DNA of 64,000 bases, taken from the NCBI GenBank assembly GCA_039090855.1, contig CM077025.1, forward strand, positions 101,660,489-101,724,488, read 5' to 3'. Positions 1 to 11,113 of the stretch are shown here, in pieces. The translations under genes and the position numbers were made by a program. The notes beneath the pieces were generated by a model. That model did no database searches and was not told the DNA's origin. It saw only the letters and a list, made by a program, of their open reading frames with translations. Within the stretch, counting starts at the first letter, position 1; every line of letters starts with the position of its first letter. This DNA is from Macrothele yani (taxonomy: Eukaryota; Arthropoda; Arachnida; Araneae; Macrothelidae).

Positions 1-969
1 CCCCAGTAAGGCGAGTATGGATTCGGTGGGTGCAGGAGGGACGGATCGACCGACGTGAGCGATTGCTGTAGCCGCGGCTCACCGCCGAACGTGAGGACCG
101 GTATGTTGTGCGCCGGGCTTTGACAGCTCGCACTGCCACACCACAAACGTTAGCGCAGGAATTAGGGTGTGTTGCACAACAACCTGTGTCAGCACGTACC
201 GTTCGACGTCGTCTGCAGGAGCGGGGACTTGTCGCACGGCACCCATTGCTCCAATTACCATTGACGTTACACCACCGACGAGTGCGGTGGCAGTGGGCCG
301 TTCAACGCCGCACCTGGACTACGGAATGGCACGACTGTCTTCTCCGACGAATCCTGCTTCTGCTTGCAACACCACTATGGTCAGATCCACGTGTGGTGTA
401 ACCGCGGCGAGAGACTGTATGAAACCTGCATTATGCATCGCCATACTGGTTCGTCGCCTGGCGTTATGGTTTGGGGCGCAATTGGATATGACACCCTCAC
501 CCCTCTGGTACACATTGCCGGTACACTCAACAGATACCGCTACATCTCTGACATTTTGGAGTCCTCCCTTACCTGCAGGACCTGCCAGCGGTTACGTTTC
601 GACAGGACAATGCACTCCCGCACGTGGCACGCTTTGTGCAACAATTCTTCAACGCCCATCAGGTGTCAGTGATGCCGTGGCCCACCTGTTCTCCCGATAT
701 GTCGTCCATCGAACACATCTGGTTGCTGATCAGCAACCGAGTGGCCCGGAAAGCACCACCCGCGGCTACGCCTGATGAACTGTGGCAACCTGTGGAAGCA
801 GCCTGGACCAACATACTCCAAACAAACTATTGATGCCTGTGTGTTCTGCAAGTCACATGGGCCTGTAAGCTCAATCGTTTCATCTTTGTATCTGTTGTTA
901 TGTGTCCAGTAAATCTGGCTTTGCTATCTCGTGTCTTTCTTGGTGTTGCATTTTGTGTGGCCAGTAGTG
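1..969 (+). mobile_element. Tc1-like DNA transposon, cut by window edge, dead transposase
   Basis: This is the 3' part of a Tc1/mariner-superfamily cut-and-paste element; its 5' end lies before the window. The frame starting near base 3 shows helix-turn-helix-like text (RTVRRRLQERGLVAR near 205-245). After frame changes come FSDES near 333, GVMVWGAIGYD near 460, QDNALPH near 603 and SSIEHIW near 702. By my count 34 residues separate the second D from the E, as in the DD34E class. The right terminus near 969 reads inward as CACTACTGGCCAC, followed by a TA that would be the target duplication. An in-frame stop and at least two frame changes make it non-functional. A related element lies at 59097-60519. 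Confidence 0.85.
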
Positions 970-971
970 TA

Positions 972-1490
972 TATTAAAGTGAAAGTTTGTATTATTGTTC
1001 CGCTTACATTCCTAAATGGTTTGATGGATTTGCACCAAAATTTTCATACATACGCTTCATCACCCAGATTAAAATGCAGGCGGGACAATTTTTAGAAATT
1101 TCATCCCTAAGGGGTCAAATGTGTTTTTACGGAGCCCTCTATAGACTGGGTGCAAGTCGGCTGCTGCGGTATTACTCCATGTGTCAGAACAAGGATCATC
1201 AGGTGACGCCTCAGTCCTCGCAAGCTTCTGCAGTTCAGGCATACGGGGAAGAGTCCAATTTTTTAAAACACAATGCACCGGTGGAACGTATTGTCATAAG
1301 TAGTTTTTTGCTTATGTTACCATGGCATTTTCTTTGTAAGGATTAGGTTTCATTAGACTCCCAACAATTGGTGCAGGAGTCTCAAATATGGGTGGAGCTA
1401 CAGATTCCTACCAATAGGCATGGTCCTCTCAAATAGCATCAAGGTTAAGTTGAAGTTAAAACAGACAGTCTTCTTCATACATAAAATTTA
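972..1490. repeat. Unrecognised interspersed repeat text, non-coding
   Basis: A 119-codon open frame at 987-1346 has no recognisable domain. Its wording (a segment about 1015-1120, ending in a 'cccctaaggggt'-like motif) resembles low-complexity repeat tails that are common in arthropod genomes. I treat it as repeat debris, not a gene. No terminal repeats are seen. Confidence 0.35.
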
Positions 1491-1529
1491 AATACAAGAT
1501 TAGTATTGGTATTAGTGTAGATAAAAGAA

Positions 1530-1935
1530 ACAGCCTATGTCCACTGGAAAGAAGTAAGCTTCCCAACGGTGAAAGAATTATTCAAATGGGTTTAGTTTTC
1601 AAGATTAGTAAAGAAAATTCCGTATATTATCGTGAACTACTTTCTTTCACATTGGGTGTGATCAGGTTGTATGTAAACAAAGCAGAACGATACATGGGAA
1701 ATTGGAAACTACTTGAAAGCGATGTTATTCGGTAGCACAACCAAAAATAATAAAAAATAATACAAAAATAAATAAATAGTAATAATAAATAAATGAAATA
1801 GCCTATGTCCTCCATAAAACTTCCCAACGATGAAAGAATTATCCGAATCAATTTAGATTTCGAGATTAGTAAAAAAAATTCTGTATATTATCGTGAACTA
1901 CTTTCTTTCACATTGGGTGTGATCAGGTTGTGTAT
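1530..1935 (+). repeat. Two direct copies of a LINE 3'-tail-like repeat
   Basis: A segment beginning 'gcctatgtcc' and running through 'aacggtgaaagaattatt' occurs at about 1530-1671 and again at about 1798-1933, with clear divergence between copies. Each ends in the same 'cacattgggtgtgatcagg' motif. The two are separated by an AT-rich spacer. The text resembles 3' tails of RTE/Jockey-type LINEs in arthropods, but no coding part is attached, so the assignment rests on memory of such tails. Confidence 0.5.
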
Positions 1936-2070
1936 CTGCACTCAAGAAAGCTGAATGCGGAGTGCAGGAAGTGCATTATTGTGCATGTTTGCTATTTCTA
2001 GTTTTTAGGGCTCAGAACGGCCATTATAAATTGTGATTTTTATAATAAAATTTTCATCAAGAGTGGTGAA

Positions 2071-2265
2071 ATGCCTCCAAGAAAACGCAAACCCATCAGG
2101 CAAGTTCAGCCGAAAGCAAAGAAGGTAAAATTACTTCGAAAGAGTGAGACAACCGAACAACGTGATCTAAGACTTATGGATCAGCGGGAAAGAGCCAGTG
2201 TATCTAGGGCGGCAGAGACCTTGGAACAGCGTGAGGCCCGACTTGAGCGTTGTTCATCATGGTAG
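2071..2265 (+). pseudogene. STPR-repeat N-terminal fragment, Helitron-like ORF
   Basis: A 64-codon frame starts with a basic patch (MPPRKRKP) and contains imperfect 23-residue repeats of the STPR type (EQRDLRLMDQRERASVSRAA, then LEQREARLER). Such repeats are typical of arthropod Helitron-linked open frames and of STPR-domain DNA-binding proteins. The frame stops after about two repeat units. No helicase or Rep domain follows within the window, so this is a fragment. A GT follows the last codons at about 2263, and BLTP1 exon 1 begins 570 bases later; no link between them is demonstrated. Confidence 0.5.
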
Positions 2266-2309
2266 GATTTTTTTTTTATAGTGTGATTTACATTGTTACT
2301 TGAAAACAA

Positions 2310-2833
2310 ACTTTATGTCTATCCCAGGCAACGCCAGGTACCTCCACTAGTTTATTTATATTTTTAACTGAATCATGTGAGCTGGCCCCTTCTCTTTGGA
2401 AAAAATGTCTTTCAAAATCTTTCAGCTTATAGTAATTTTCAGATTAAAAGAATGAAACAGTATTTTTAAAGTATATAGGGTAATTTTCACATTAAAGGAA
2501 TGAAACAGTATTTTTTATTGAAAATCAAATTGTTGTAGTAGTGTTACAAATGTGTTAAGTTCCAAAACTTCAACATTTTCCTAAATGCTACATTTTAAGT
2601 ACATGCTACATTTTGTTTTCATACATTTTCAGTGTACCGTATTTGCATGTGCATAGTATTTTGTAAGGTCACAGATATGATATGAACATTGTATGCTATG
2701 CTGACAATTCATTGTGTGAAGTAAAGACACATCAAGCTAATGAATATATTTGGAGTAGTAAATTAGTTGTATGTTGCAGTGAATGATTTAAAACCATTTT
2801 TCTGAAAAAGAAATTATTACAATTTTAGCACAG
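2310..2833. repeat. Intron with LINE-tail fragment and a short tandem duplication
   Basis: At 2323-2355 lies 'ggcaacgccaggtacc', a motif of arthropod RTE-type LINE tails. At about 2430-2516 a roughly 52-base AT-rich unit ending 'gaatgaaacagtattttt' is duplicated in tandem. Nothing else is recognised before the exon at 2834. Confidence 0.4.
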
Positions 2834-2978
2834 CGTTTGCGAAGGGATAGTGGCAATTGTGCAGCAATTGACTCATCATCCATGTGTCAAACAGCTGTAG
2901 GTGGCCTTAGTATGACAGGTTGTCTTGCTGACTTCTCCCTGTACATTTTTCACCCATATGGTGGAGCAAAGAAATCAG
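2834..2978 (+). CDS. BLTP1: BLTP1/tweek internal exon 1 of window
   Basis: BLTP1 is a giant bridge-like lipid transfer protein at membrane contact sites; Drosophila tweek is known for roles in synaptic vesicle recycling and phosphoinositide balance. This exon reads QRLRRDSGNCAAIDSSSM and then GGLSMTGCLADFSLYIFHPY. The GCLADFSLYIFHPYG block is characteristic of this family. The donor at 2979 (GTGAGT) leaves phase 1, completed by the exon at 10916. The acceptor is ambiguous: AG at 2827-2828 or at 2832-2833 both give an open frame, so the first one or two residues are uncertain. Upstream exons are outside the window. Confidence 0.85.
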
Positions 2979-3546
2979 GTGAGTAAAATTTTTAGACATT
3001 TGCAGTAATGTTTTTTTTTCCTGACCCTTCCTCCTCTTTGTGTGTGTGTGTGTGTGCGTGCATGCATGCATTTTCACATCTCCAGTATTTCTTTCTGGGA
3101 AGATTTTGCCGTGAAACTTGTGTAGAATAATTTTAATTTCTTAGGAATTAGTGGGGTGGCATAAAAATTCTATCATAAGTCTTATCACTTCACTAGTATC
3201 CTACACTCAGAATTTTTTTTTTTTAATTCAAAAATAAAAACATTAAAACTTGTAATGTTTGGAAACTTCTGAATGTTTGAAATAGCACTTTGTTAATGTC
3301 TATGCTGATACATGTCTGAAAATGAAATTCCTGTTGTCCCTTCCTGAATTCGTGATTGATATCTAAAGCTTGAGAGCAATGATATAAGAAGGAAATTATA
3401 AAATTGTTTCCTTTGCAAAATTATATTGTTTTCTTAATTTTATTACTGGAATTCATATCTTTTTTATAATATTATTTCATAATATTTTGTAGTACTGTTT
3501 CCCCTTACAATTGTCATACTACTTAAATGTGGAACATTTCTGTCTT
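2979..3546. other. Intron 1, first part: no gene seen
   Basis: AT-rich intronic sequence with a short (GT)n run at about 3041-3056 followed by alternating 'gcatgcatgcat'. I see no open frame or terminal repeat of note. Confidence 0.6.
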
Positions 3547-3548
3547 TA

Positions 3549-4686
3549 CGAGGGGGCAGTCAAAAAGTTTTTATTATTGCCTAAAGCCAGTGGGATTAGC
3601 ATAAAAATTTTCACTGCATGGAAGGTTCATGACCTTGAGCTATTGGCATATAGTGAATGATCCCGCATTGTTGTAACATGGAACGCTGCTAAGGCTCCAA
3701 AAACAAAATGGCGTTGATGCTTTCAATGTTGACAAACAAGTCTGTCAGATGATCCATGAAGCAGAAGACCGTCTCTCAGTGAAAAACCAGGCATTGCAGA
3801 AAAAGTGGTGGCCCTCGTGCTTGAACAACGGCACATCACTGTCGCAGCGATCACGCAGAAGGTTAATATTAGTCATGGGTCAGTAGTCAACATCATTCAC
3901 AATGAACTTCACATGATGGTCTCCGCCTGCTGGGTTCCATGACTGCTGATGCCATTGCAAAAAGAGCGCCAAAAGGATGCTGCAGCAGACATGTTGAAGC
4001 TACATGTGGCTAACCCAGACGACTTCTTTCAGCGGCTTATCACTATGGGTGAATTCTGGGTGTATCATTACAACCCCAAATGAAGGAACAAAACAAACAG
4101 TGGAAGCACACCGGGTCACCAATGCCAAAAAAGGCGAAGACGCAAGTCTCTTCAGAGAAGGTCATGCTCAGTGTTTTCTGAGACTTTCATGGTGTGATCC
4201 TTACAGATTATGCCCTTAAGGACCAAACAATAATGGGGAAGTTTTACTGAGACCTTCTGCAGAAGTTATGGAATGCCATCAAACCGAAATGCCGCAGAAA
4301 GCTGATGAACGGGGTGCAGCTCCTTCATGGCAATGCCCCAGCCCATTCTCCTCAACAGACAGTGACACTTGCAGTTAGTTTGGGTTATGAAATTCTGCCT
4401 CAGCCTCCTTCCTCCCCTGATACCATTCGACTTCTTATTTCCTCAGCTAAAGAGCCCAGTGCATGGCAGGCATTTCATGGGCAATCATGAGGAAATTTTT
4501 TGAGGTGGAGCACTTCCTGAAACAGCCAGACATAGGACTTCTACAACACAGGTCTCCACCAGGTCATCCATTGCTGGCAGAAGTGTGCTGCCCTAGATAG
4601 GAGAAGCACTAACTCCACCATCAAAGTTTATGTACATAGCTCTTCTTTTTTCTTAGTGATAATAAAAACTTTTTGGCTGCCCGTCA
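3549..4686 (+). mobile_element. mariner-family transposon relic
   Basis: The element is bounded by imperfect terminal inverted repeats. The left reads inward GAGGGGGCAGTCAAAAAG after a TA at 3547-3548. The right reads inward GACGGGCAGCCAAAAAG before a TA at 4687-4688. The roughly 1.14-kb length is slightly short for a mariner. Transposase pieces are visible in order on the + strand: a helix-turn-helix-like TVAAITQKVNISHGSV near 3840, then RLITMGEFWVYHYNP near 4034 in place of the usual ITGDETW, LLHGNAPAHS near 4320, and LPQPPSSPD near 4402. The first catalytic Asp region is altered and several stops and frame changes are present, so it is dead. Confidence 0.85.
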
Positions 4687-5066
4687 TATGTGTATAGAGA
4701 GGATTTAATGAACAGAACTATAGAAGTTTTGCTGAAGCCAAACAGTTCATCAAATTCAATGCTAACACTTAAGTTATTTCTTTTGCTGTTTCTGAAATTC
4801 CAATGTTCTTCTGTACTCCTGGCTGCCACTGTGACCAATTCTATAGCCTCAATTGTCAAATTCCTGTCTTTAGTAATTACAGAATTCAGGTTGCCTTGGC
4901 AATTTAGTGAAACCATTTGATATATGTTGGTTATTGTTTATTAGCCATTGACATTTGGTTCCTAATCTTCTCTTCTTTGTTCTGTTGTTCTCAACTAAAT
5001 CCCCTGGGAATAGATTGTCTTTTAAAAATCAAGTCATTACATTTATTCTGCAGTTTTACTTTAAAT

Positions 5067-5347
5067 TAGCGGTACTTAACCTGTAGCCCTGGAACCCCCT
5101 CCCCATGGGGGGACCCCAATGTCCTCACAGGGGGTCAATGAAGGCTTGAAGCAAATGTTATGAGCTTTTACAGTTAAAATAGAAAGAAAGAAAGAAAGAA
5201 AGGAAGGAAGGAAGGAAGGAAGGAAGGAAGGAAGGAAGGAAGGAAGGAAGGAAGAAAAATGAAATTGACAATGATGAATCTGTGGGGTTTGTGGCGGCAA
5301 AAGATATTTAAAGAGGGACCATGGTAAAGAAAGGCTAAGAACCGCAG
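5067..5347. mobile_element. hAT-type MITE with perfect 8-bp target duplication
   Basis: A 281-bp non-coding element is flanked by identical 8-bp duplications CTTTAAAT at 5059-5066 and 5348-5355. Its ends are inverted: left TAGCGGTACTTAACC, right (read inward) CTGCGGTTCTTAGCC. These resemble the 'gcggttctcaacc' ends of non-autonomous hAT elements. Internally it carries a GAAA/GAAG-type microsatellite at about 5181-5254. No transposase is encoded; mobilisation by a related hAT is inferred. Confidence 0.9.
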
Positions 5348-5355
5348 CTTTAAAT

Positions 5356-6138
5356 GATTTGTTGGGAGACAAGTCAAGGGAATGGAGTAGTTTTATTAAC
5401 TCACCTGGAACAATCACCAGCATGGAGAAAATTCAGTGATTAAATCTTTGATTTGGAATATTATGTGTATATAAAGTTCCCTTCTGTCTCTTACAGAGCC
5501 CATTTAAGAGGGGGCTAGGGGGCTTCAGCCCCAGGCCCCTCATTTTCAAGGGACCTCAGAATTATGCAGGATGCTTGAAGAATTGACAGCATTCTACAGT
5601 TGTTTTTTGTTTTTTGCAGATAGCTCAGCATAAACTATAAGAAACTGCCTTGTGAAAAAAAGTTGTCTTATTTCTTTCCGCCCTTTTAGGAGTCCGCAAA
5701 AAATATAGTCGCACCTAGTCCATCCTCAAATCTTTCTAAAGCGTTACAGTCGTTTTTATGTACACAGCCGTCATTGGGGGAAATTTTCATACATTAGGAA
5801 TTCGTTTGAATCATGATATTTGGATGTTATTTTGTCCACTACTTTGATGTAATTTCAACAAGCTGAACTGGGGGAGGGGTGTAACAGAACTGAGCTGGCA
5901 TCCATTTTTCAATCATGCAGTTTTAAATTTTCATGCTACCACTGATTCATCCATGAATCATGTGATACACACTTCATTATGACGGGAGTATTTTTATGGC
6001 TTCCTCCTCATATTTTGGGAAGGTTTTCTCCTGGGTATTTTTATCCATCTACCCATAGTGAAATCCTAGATATCCCACTAATACTTGAGCCCTAAAATAC
6101 TGTCCAGTCACAGGCCCCCTGCCTTCTTACATGTGTTC
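5356..6138. other. Intron 1: no gene seen
   Basis: Contains a G/C-rich patch at about 5505-5560 with the flavour of a degraded transposon end, and otherwise AT-rich text. No open frame, clean inverted repeat or target duplication could be established. Confidence 0.5.
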
Positions 6139-6140
6139 TA

Positions 6141-7710
6141 CTCTCTTACCATTAATATCTGGACATCCCCTTATTGGTAGTGAACTGGGTCCTACACAAG
6201 CACCACGTCACAGACCCAGCTGTTAATATGTTCGTTAGGCTATGGTGAGGCAATAGCAAAACTGTAAATTCAAGATACCTTGATTTACTGAGTTAACTGA
6301 TTTCCAAGACAGGCAGATAATCTGGTGCCACTTAAGTAATTGCTCCATATGTGGCATTGAGGATCCGTAGGTCAGTGGTTGATCATGTGATATGCAAATT
6401 GGAGTGGGCTGAATCTGCCAAGAAATGAACTCTTAATCCTCCAAAAACTGACAGCATAACAGGAGAGCTCTGCAAAGGATTGTCCACTCAGAATGCAAAT
6501 CAACATTGTCTCAAATTGCACAAGCCCTATGTGAGACTATTCAGGTATTGGGATTGATGTTAGCATCATTACAGTATGCAAGATGCTGCACAACATGGGT
6601 TACCACTGTCAAACCCTATGTGAGACTATTGGGATTGATGTTAGCACCAGTACAGTGTGCAGGACGCTGCACAACATGGGTTATCACTGTCAAACCCTAT
6701 GTGAGACTATTGGAACTTATGTTAGCACCAGTACAGTATGCAGGACTCTGCACAACATGGGTTACCACTGTCAAACCTTACACATAATATTAAATATCTT
6801 CAGCACATGATATTAAATTTGTGAAACTATTGGGACTGATGTTAGCACCAGTACAGTATGCAGGATGCTGCACAACATGGGTTACCACTGTCAAACCCTA
6901 TGAGACTATTGGGACTGATACTAGCACCAGTACAGTATGCAGGACTCTGCACAACATGGGTTACCACCATCAAGCAACCATCCACAAGCCGCTAAGTACT
7001 TCAACTAATGCCACACACCAATCAGCATGTTCTAAGGAATGTCAAACTTGGACTGTGGATGAAAGCAAAACTGTGTGTTCAACTGACAAGTCACTGTACA
7101 CATTCTACCAATCATTCCTGAGTTTGGGTTTGATAGATGCCAGGCGAAAGGCGCCTTCCTGACAATGAAGTTTGGTAGACACAGTGTGAGGATGTGGAGG
7201 GTTTTTTTTTTTTTTTTTTTTTTGTGTGATTTAGCTCAGGCCCAATAATCATTTTGGACAAAGTCATTAATGCTCACCTCTACGTAGATATCATGGACTA
7301 ATATACCCTGCCAGCATTGTGGCATTACTTTGGGGAAGACCCATACCTCTCTATACTATGTCCTACTGCTCATGTTATTACAGTTTGGTTTAAGGACATG
7401 GGTGTTGAAAAGTTGGAATGGCCAGCCCAGAGTTCTGACCTGAACCCTATAGAGAATGTCTGAGATGAATTAGATCGTTGCGTGCATAGAAAAAGAGATG
7501 GCCAGGCAAAGAACTCTTAACTGTTCACTTCTTTGAAAGCCGAATGGGAAAACATATCAATGGACATTTACAGAAAGCTGTGGGAAAGTATTCCACAAAG
7601 ACTAGAGGCTGTTATAAATGCTAAAGATTTCATATCATGATATTTAATTTTCTATAAATAAAGATTATTTGTAAATGTTCAGGTGTCAGGATATTAATGG
7701 TAGGGCACTG
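6141..7710 (+). mobile_element. Tc1-like transposon relic with amplified HTH segment
   Basis: The ends share an inverted 'TACCATTAATATC' motif: left near 6148-6160, right near 7690-7702 in reverse. A TA lies just outside each end. The transposase frame on + carries a helix-turn-helix unit repeated five times (STVCRTLHNMGYHCQTL, 6526-6975). After it come IHKPLSTSTNATHQSA and TWTVDESKTVCSTDKSLYTF near 7045-7105, which holds the first catalytic Asp. A poly-T tract at 7201-7223 interrupts the element. Out-of-frame text near 7390-7470 reads WFKDMGVEKLEWPAQSSDL and NPIENV, the region of the third catalytic residue. It is inactive through frameshifts and stops. Confidence 0.85.
6526..6975 (+). repeat. 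Five copies of an 81-bp coding unit (27 codons)
   Basis: Each unit encodes a variant of CETIGIDVSTSTVCRTLHNMGYHCQTL. Unit starts fall near 6526, 6614, 6695, 6821 and 6898. The first unit has a 6-base insertion (TCAGGT-type) and a 45-base unrelated stretch separates units 3 and 4. In normal Tc1 transposases this helix-turn-helix segment occurs once, so this is an internal tandem expansion. Confidence 0.85.
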
Positions 7711-7712
7711 TA

Positions 7713-8514
7713 TAGCGTAAATCCATAATTGCACTGATTTGTGATCGGAAAATGCTATCTATTATCTACCTTTTTTCTTTTTCCAGATATTTCACATCCA
7801 GGATTTCATGGTGTCATAATTCCTTCTGACTTTTACCATTCTCAGGGGCAACTAAAATCCACTGGGAATAAAAAAATTTATAAATCTCCCTGAATGGCAA
7901 CATTATACCCACATGCAGTGACACAAGGTTATCATGAACTTTGGCTTCTTGTACCTTTTTTTTTCAATCAGCATGCCTTTTGCTGCATTTAAATTGTGAG
8001 TATCACAATTCGCTACAACTTCATTTGTATTATTTCCAAATGTTACTGGTTCAATGCCATGCAGGTTTCTTTCAGGAATGACTGGCTTACAACTTTTGCT
8101 TCCCTATCACAGAGCAGTTTTTTCCTGCATGTTGTCCGTATGCTCTTGGGCGCCCTCCCCCACCAATAGCAGTACCTATTGATGAGCAGAGTACCGCAGT
8201 ACCTATTGATGCCCAAGTACCGCATGTTTTTGGTCTTAGAAAAATCACTCTCCAAGTGCACTGTACTCTTAACATTATTTTAAAGATTGTTTTCAGTGTT
8301 TGCCATTTTCACACACTAAATTCTATAATGTTAGATATCATGCCACCTGTTTGTTTTAACAACTTTTATCATTCTAGTTTGAACTGTATTACTTCAGATT
8401 TTGTGGTTGATTGTTCCCCCGTCATGAAAAGCTTTGGGAGATCATTTTCTAAAATCATATATTCATACAGCATTGCAAATGTCAAAAAAGTCACATAGCT
8501 GCTTAATTATTAAT
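7713..8514. other. Intron 1: no gene seen; one tiny duplication
   Basis: AT-rich sequence. At about 8170-8225 a 'gcagtacctattgatg' phrase is repeated with variation. Open frames here are short and have no recognisable domain. Confidence 0.55.
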
Positions 8515-9530
8515 GTGCTATTTAGACAATCTACATTTTGAGGTTTTCATCTCTTACACACATTTCAAACACATAATTTTTAGTAGTCACATCATGGTTC
8601 AAGGCCAAAAAACACACATCACACTCACGCAAAACTTCGTTTATTTTTATTTTTTTCCCCCTTTTCCCAAATAACTAAATGCCGATTCAGAATAATCAAC
8701 TACAATGACAGATAATTTAACTACCTAAAAATGCCTATCTATTTAAACCCTCAATAAAACACTTATATTACTCATTTCCTAAAACATCTAAGTTAAAACT
8801 GCAACCCATAATTATTTACAAACCGCACACCGGTAATTAACTGAAACAAACCAAACCTGACACAACCACTATCCTCATTAATCTCGGACCTCTCTCCACT
8901 CAGCAACAAGCATACTTTCCTAGCACTTTCAGCCTTTGCCCAGGCCATTTTCAAGAAGAGGACACAACAGATGAACCTCCGTCGCCACCATCAAACGTAG
9001 CGAATGTTCTAGGTTTTGCTCAGCATCGTCTCATCATCGTTATCCACCGCTCGACGCAGTAGCGCCATCTGTTAGCTGACCCATTAGTCTTCTTTTTCTC
9101 TTCGTACTTGTAAATATCCATTCGACAGCCAGCTTCATTTGATTCTCAAAAATTAATCTTCTTATATCCAATCATAATTTTTTTTTTAAATATTACATTA
9201 CATCATTTATTTATTTATTTTTGTTTCTTTCCCTTTCCCCCTCTGTTTTTCTCTATGGCTCTCCATTCTGATCAGATCTTTCCAATATGCATTTAAGTTA
9301 TTAGGATCGTTTATATTACATAGCCTGTGTCTGTTTTTTTCAATCCATACTGTCTCTGTTAGTCTTAAATGCCTTTCCATATGACAGTTCTTAATAATTT
9401 TTATTTCATCAAACTTTTGGTATGGTTTTTGTTCAATACAGTACTGGACCAAGGCAGTCTTTGCTTCTTTTTTTTTTTTTTTTTTTGCCAATGCTGTAGA
9501 TGCTGTTGTAACCGATGTTTTAGTTTAGTA
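8515..9530 (-). mobile_element. Penelope-like element, left arm of palindrome
   Basis: This is a 5'-truncated PLE on the minus strand. It encodes only the end of the GIY-YIG endonuclease: near the centre the frame gives KLKHRLQQHLQHWQKK, then KTALVQYCIEQKPY, FDEIKIIKNC and LRLTETVWIEKNRHRLCN down to about 9207. A run of A's (poly-T on +, 9470-9486) expands the Lys run and shifts the frame. The 3' untranslated part runs to about 8515 and includes a 'gcgccatct' motif near 9063. A degenerate hammerhead-like core (CUUGAAAA, GGCC...GGCU, GAAA) is read on minus near 8920-8960. The right arm at 9533-10580 is its mirror copy. Confidence 0.85.
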
Positions 9531-9532
9531 TC

Positions 9533-10580
9533 ATATATAGGAAGCACTAAAAATAAACTAAAGCATCGGTTACAATAGCATCTATGGAACTGGCAAAAAA
9601 AGAAGCAAAGACTGCATTGGTCCAGCATTGTATTGAACAAAAACAATACCCAAAGTTTGATGAAATAAAAATTATTAAGAACTGTCGTATGGAAAGGCAT
9701 TTAAGACTAACAGAGACAGTATTGATTGAAAAAACAGACACAGGTTATGTAATATTAATGATCCTAATAGCTTAAACGCATATTGGAAAGATCTGATCAG
9801 AATGGTGAGCCATAGAGAAAAACAGAGGGGGAAAGGGAAAGGAACAAAAATAAATAAATAAATGATGTAATGTAATATTTAAAAAAAATTTTGATTGGAT
9901 ATAAGAAGATTAATTTTCAAGAATCAAATGAAGCTGGCTGTTAAACAGATATTTACAAGTACGAAGAGAAAAAGAAGACTAATGGGTCAGCTAATAGATA
10001 GCGCCACTGCACTGAGCGGTGAATAATGATGATGAGACAATGCTGAGCAAAACCTAGAACATTCGCTACGTTTGAGGGCGGTGACGAAGGTTCATCTGTT
10101 GTGTCCACTCCTTGAAAATTGCCTGGGCAGAGGCTGAAAGTGCTAGAAAAGTATGCTTGTTGCTGAGTGGGGAGAGGTCCGAGATTAATGAGGGTAGTAG
10201 TTGTGTCAGGTTTGGTTTGTTTCAGTTATTTACCGGTGTGCCATTGTAAATAATTGTGGGTTGCAGTTTTAACTTAGCTGTTTTAGGAAATGTGTAATAT
10301 AAGTTTTTTATTGAGGTTTTAATTAGATAGGCGTTTTTAGGGAGTTGAATTATGTGTCATTGTAGTTGATTATTTTGAATTGGCATTTAGTTATTTAGGC
10401 AAAGGGGAGGAAAAAAACGAAGTTTTGTGTGAGTGTGGTGTGCGTTTTTCGGCCTTGAACCATGATGTGACTACTAGAAATTACGTGTTTGAAATGTGTG
10501 TAAGAGGTGAAAGCCTCCTAAAAGATATTAGGGATAAAGGTGAGTAACCTCAAACTGTAGATTTTCTAAATGTTACATAT
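9533..10580 (+). mobile_element. Penelope-like element, right arm of palindrome
   Basis: Mirror-image copy of the element at 8515-9530, on the + strand. The frame begins abruptly at the GIY-YIG motif (YIGSTKNKLKHRLQ near 9533-9575), has a stop, then continues KTALVQHCIEQKQYPKFDEI and IIKNCRMERHLRLTETVLIEK to about 9735 before a frameshift. The 3' part mirrors the left arm through 'acgaagttttgtgtgagtgt' (about 10420) and 'gaaatgtgtgtaagaggtga'. About 28 extra bases near 10518-10545 interrupt the match, which resumes at 'cctcaaactgtagatt'. Both copies are truncated within a few bases of the same codon. Confidence 0.85.
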
Positions 10581-10915
10581 TCTGAATAAATTGATGTATA
10601 ATGTTTAACATCTATCAAGTGAATTTCAACAAGTGCCCAAGACAGAATGTTTGGGAGTTTTACATGACATCAACTTTTATTGCTACGTGTGTTATCTGAG
10701 CATCCATTTGATCTATGATTTTAAGACTATTATTTTTGTAAGCACATTATGTACACATTCTTTTGATATGTAATGAAATGCATACATCTCACTTACTTAG
10801 TGCACTTCATGAATTGGAAATGCATAATTTTATGAACCTGTCCATAAATGTCATCACAGCTGTATTCACTATTGTATTTAACAATATGCATATTTTTTTA
10901 TATCTCCTCCTGTAG
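10581..10915. other. End of intron 1: no gene seen
   Basis: AT-rich intronic sequence ending in a polypyrimidine stretch and TGTAG acceptor before the exon at 10916. Nothing else is recognised. Confidence 0.6.
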
Positions 10916-11113
10916 GAACTAGTACTAAAGATGGTGAAACCTCTCCATTGTCTACTAGTGAAAGAAAAGACTCCCTTAGCCTTCAGGTGGAATTTGTTAA
11001 AGTTAATATTTCCCGAAGTAGGAAAATCAATTTAGCACATGTTGATTTTGGAGTCTCAGGACAGAAGAGTGGGAGATCAGTAGACCCAGGAGGTGCACTC
11101 ATTAGATTTTCAG
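10916..11113 (+). CDS. BLTP1: BLTP1/tweek internal exon 2 of window
   Basis: Begins in phase 1 (Gly codon split with 2978) and reads TSTKDGETSPLSTSERKD, then SLSLQVEFVKVNISRSRKIN, and ends in GGALIRFS. The SLQVEFVKVNISRSRK stretch matches the family. The acceptor is TGTAG and the donor at 11114 is GTAAGA. The phase is 1 at both ends, so the exon is symmetric and could be skipped without a frameshift. 198 bases. Confidence 0.9.

Noticed and set aside
5076..5423. Open frame with repeated LPSF residues
   Set aside because: Produced by the GAAG-type microsatellite inside a MITE; not a protein.
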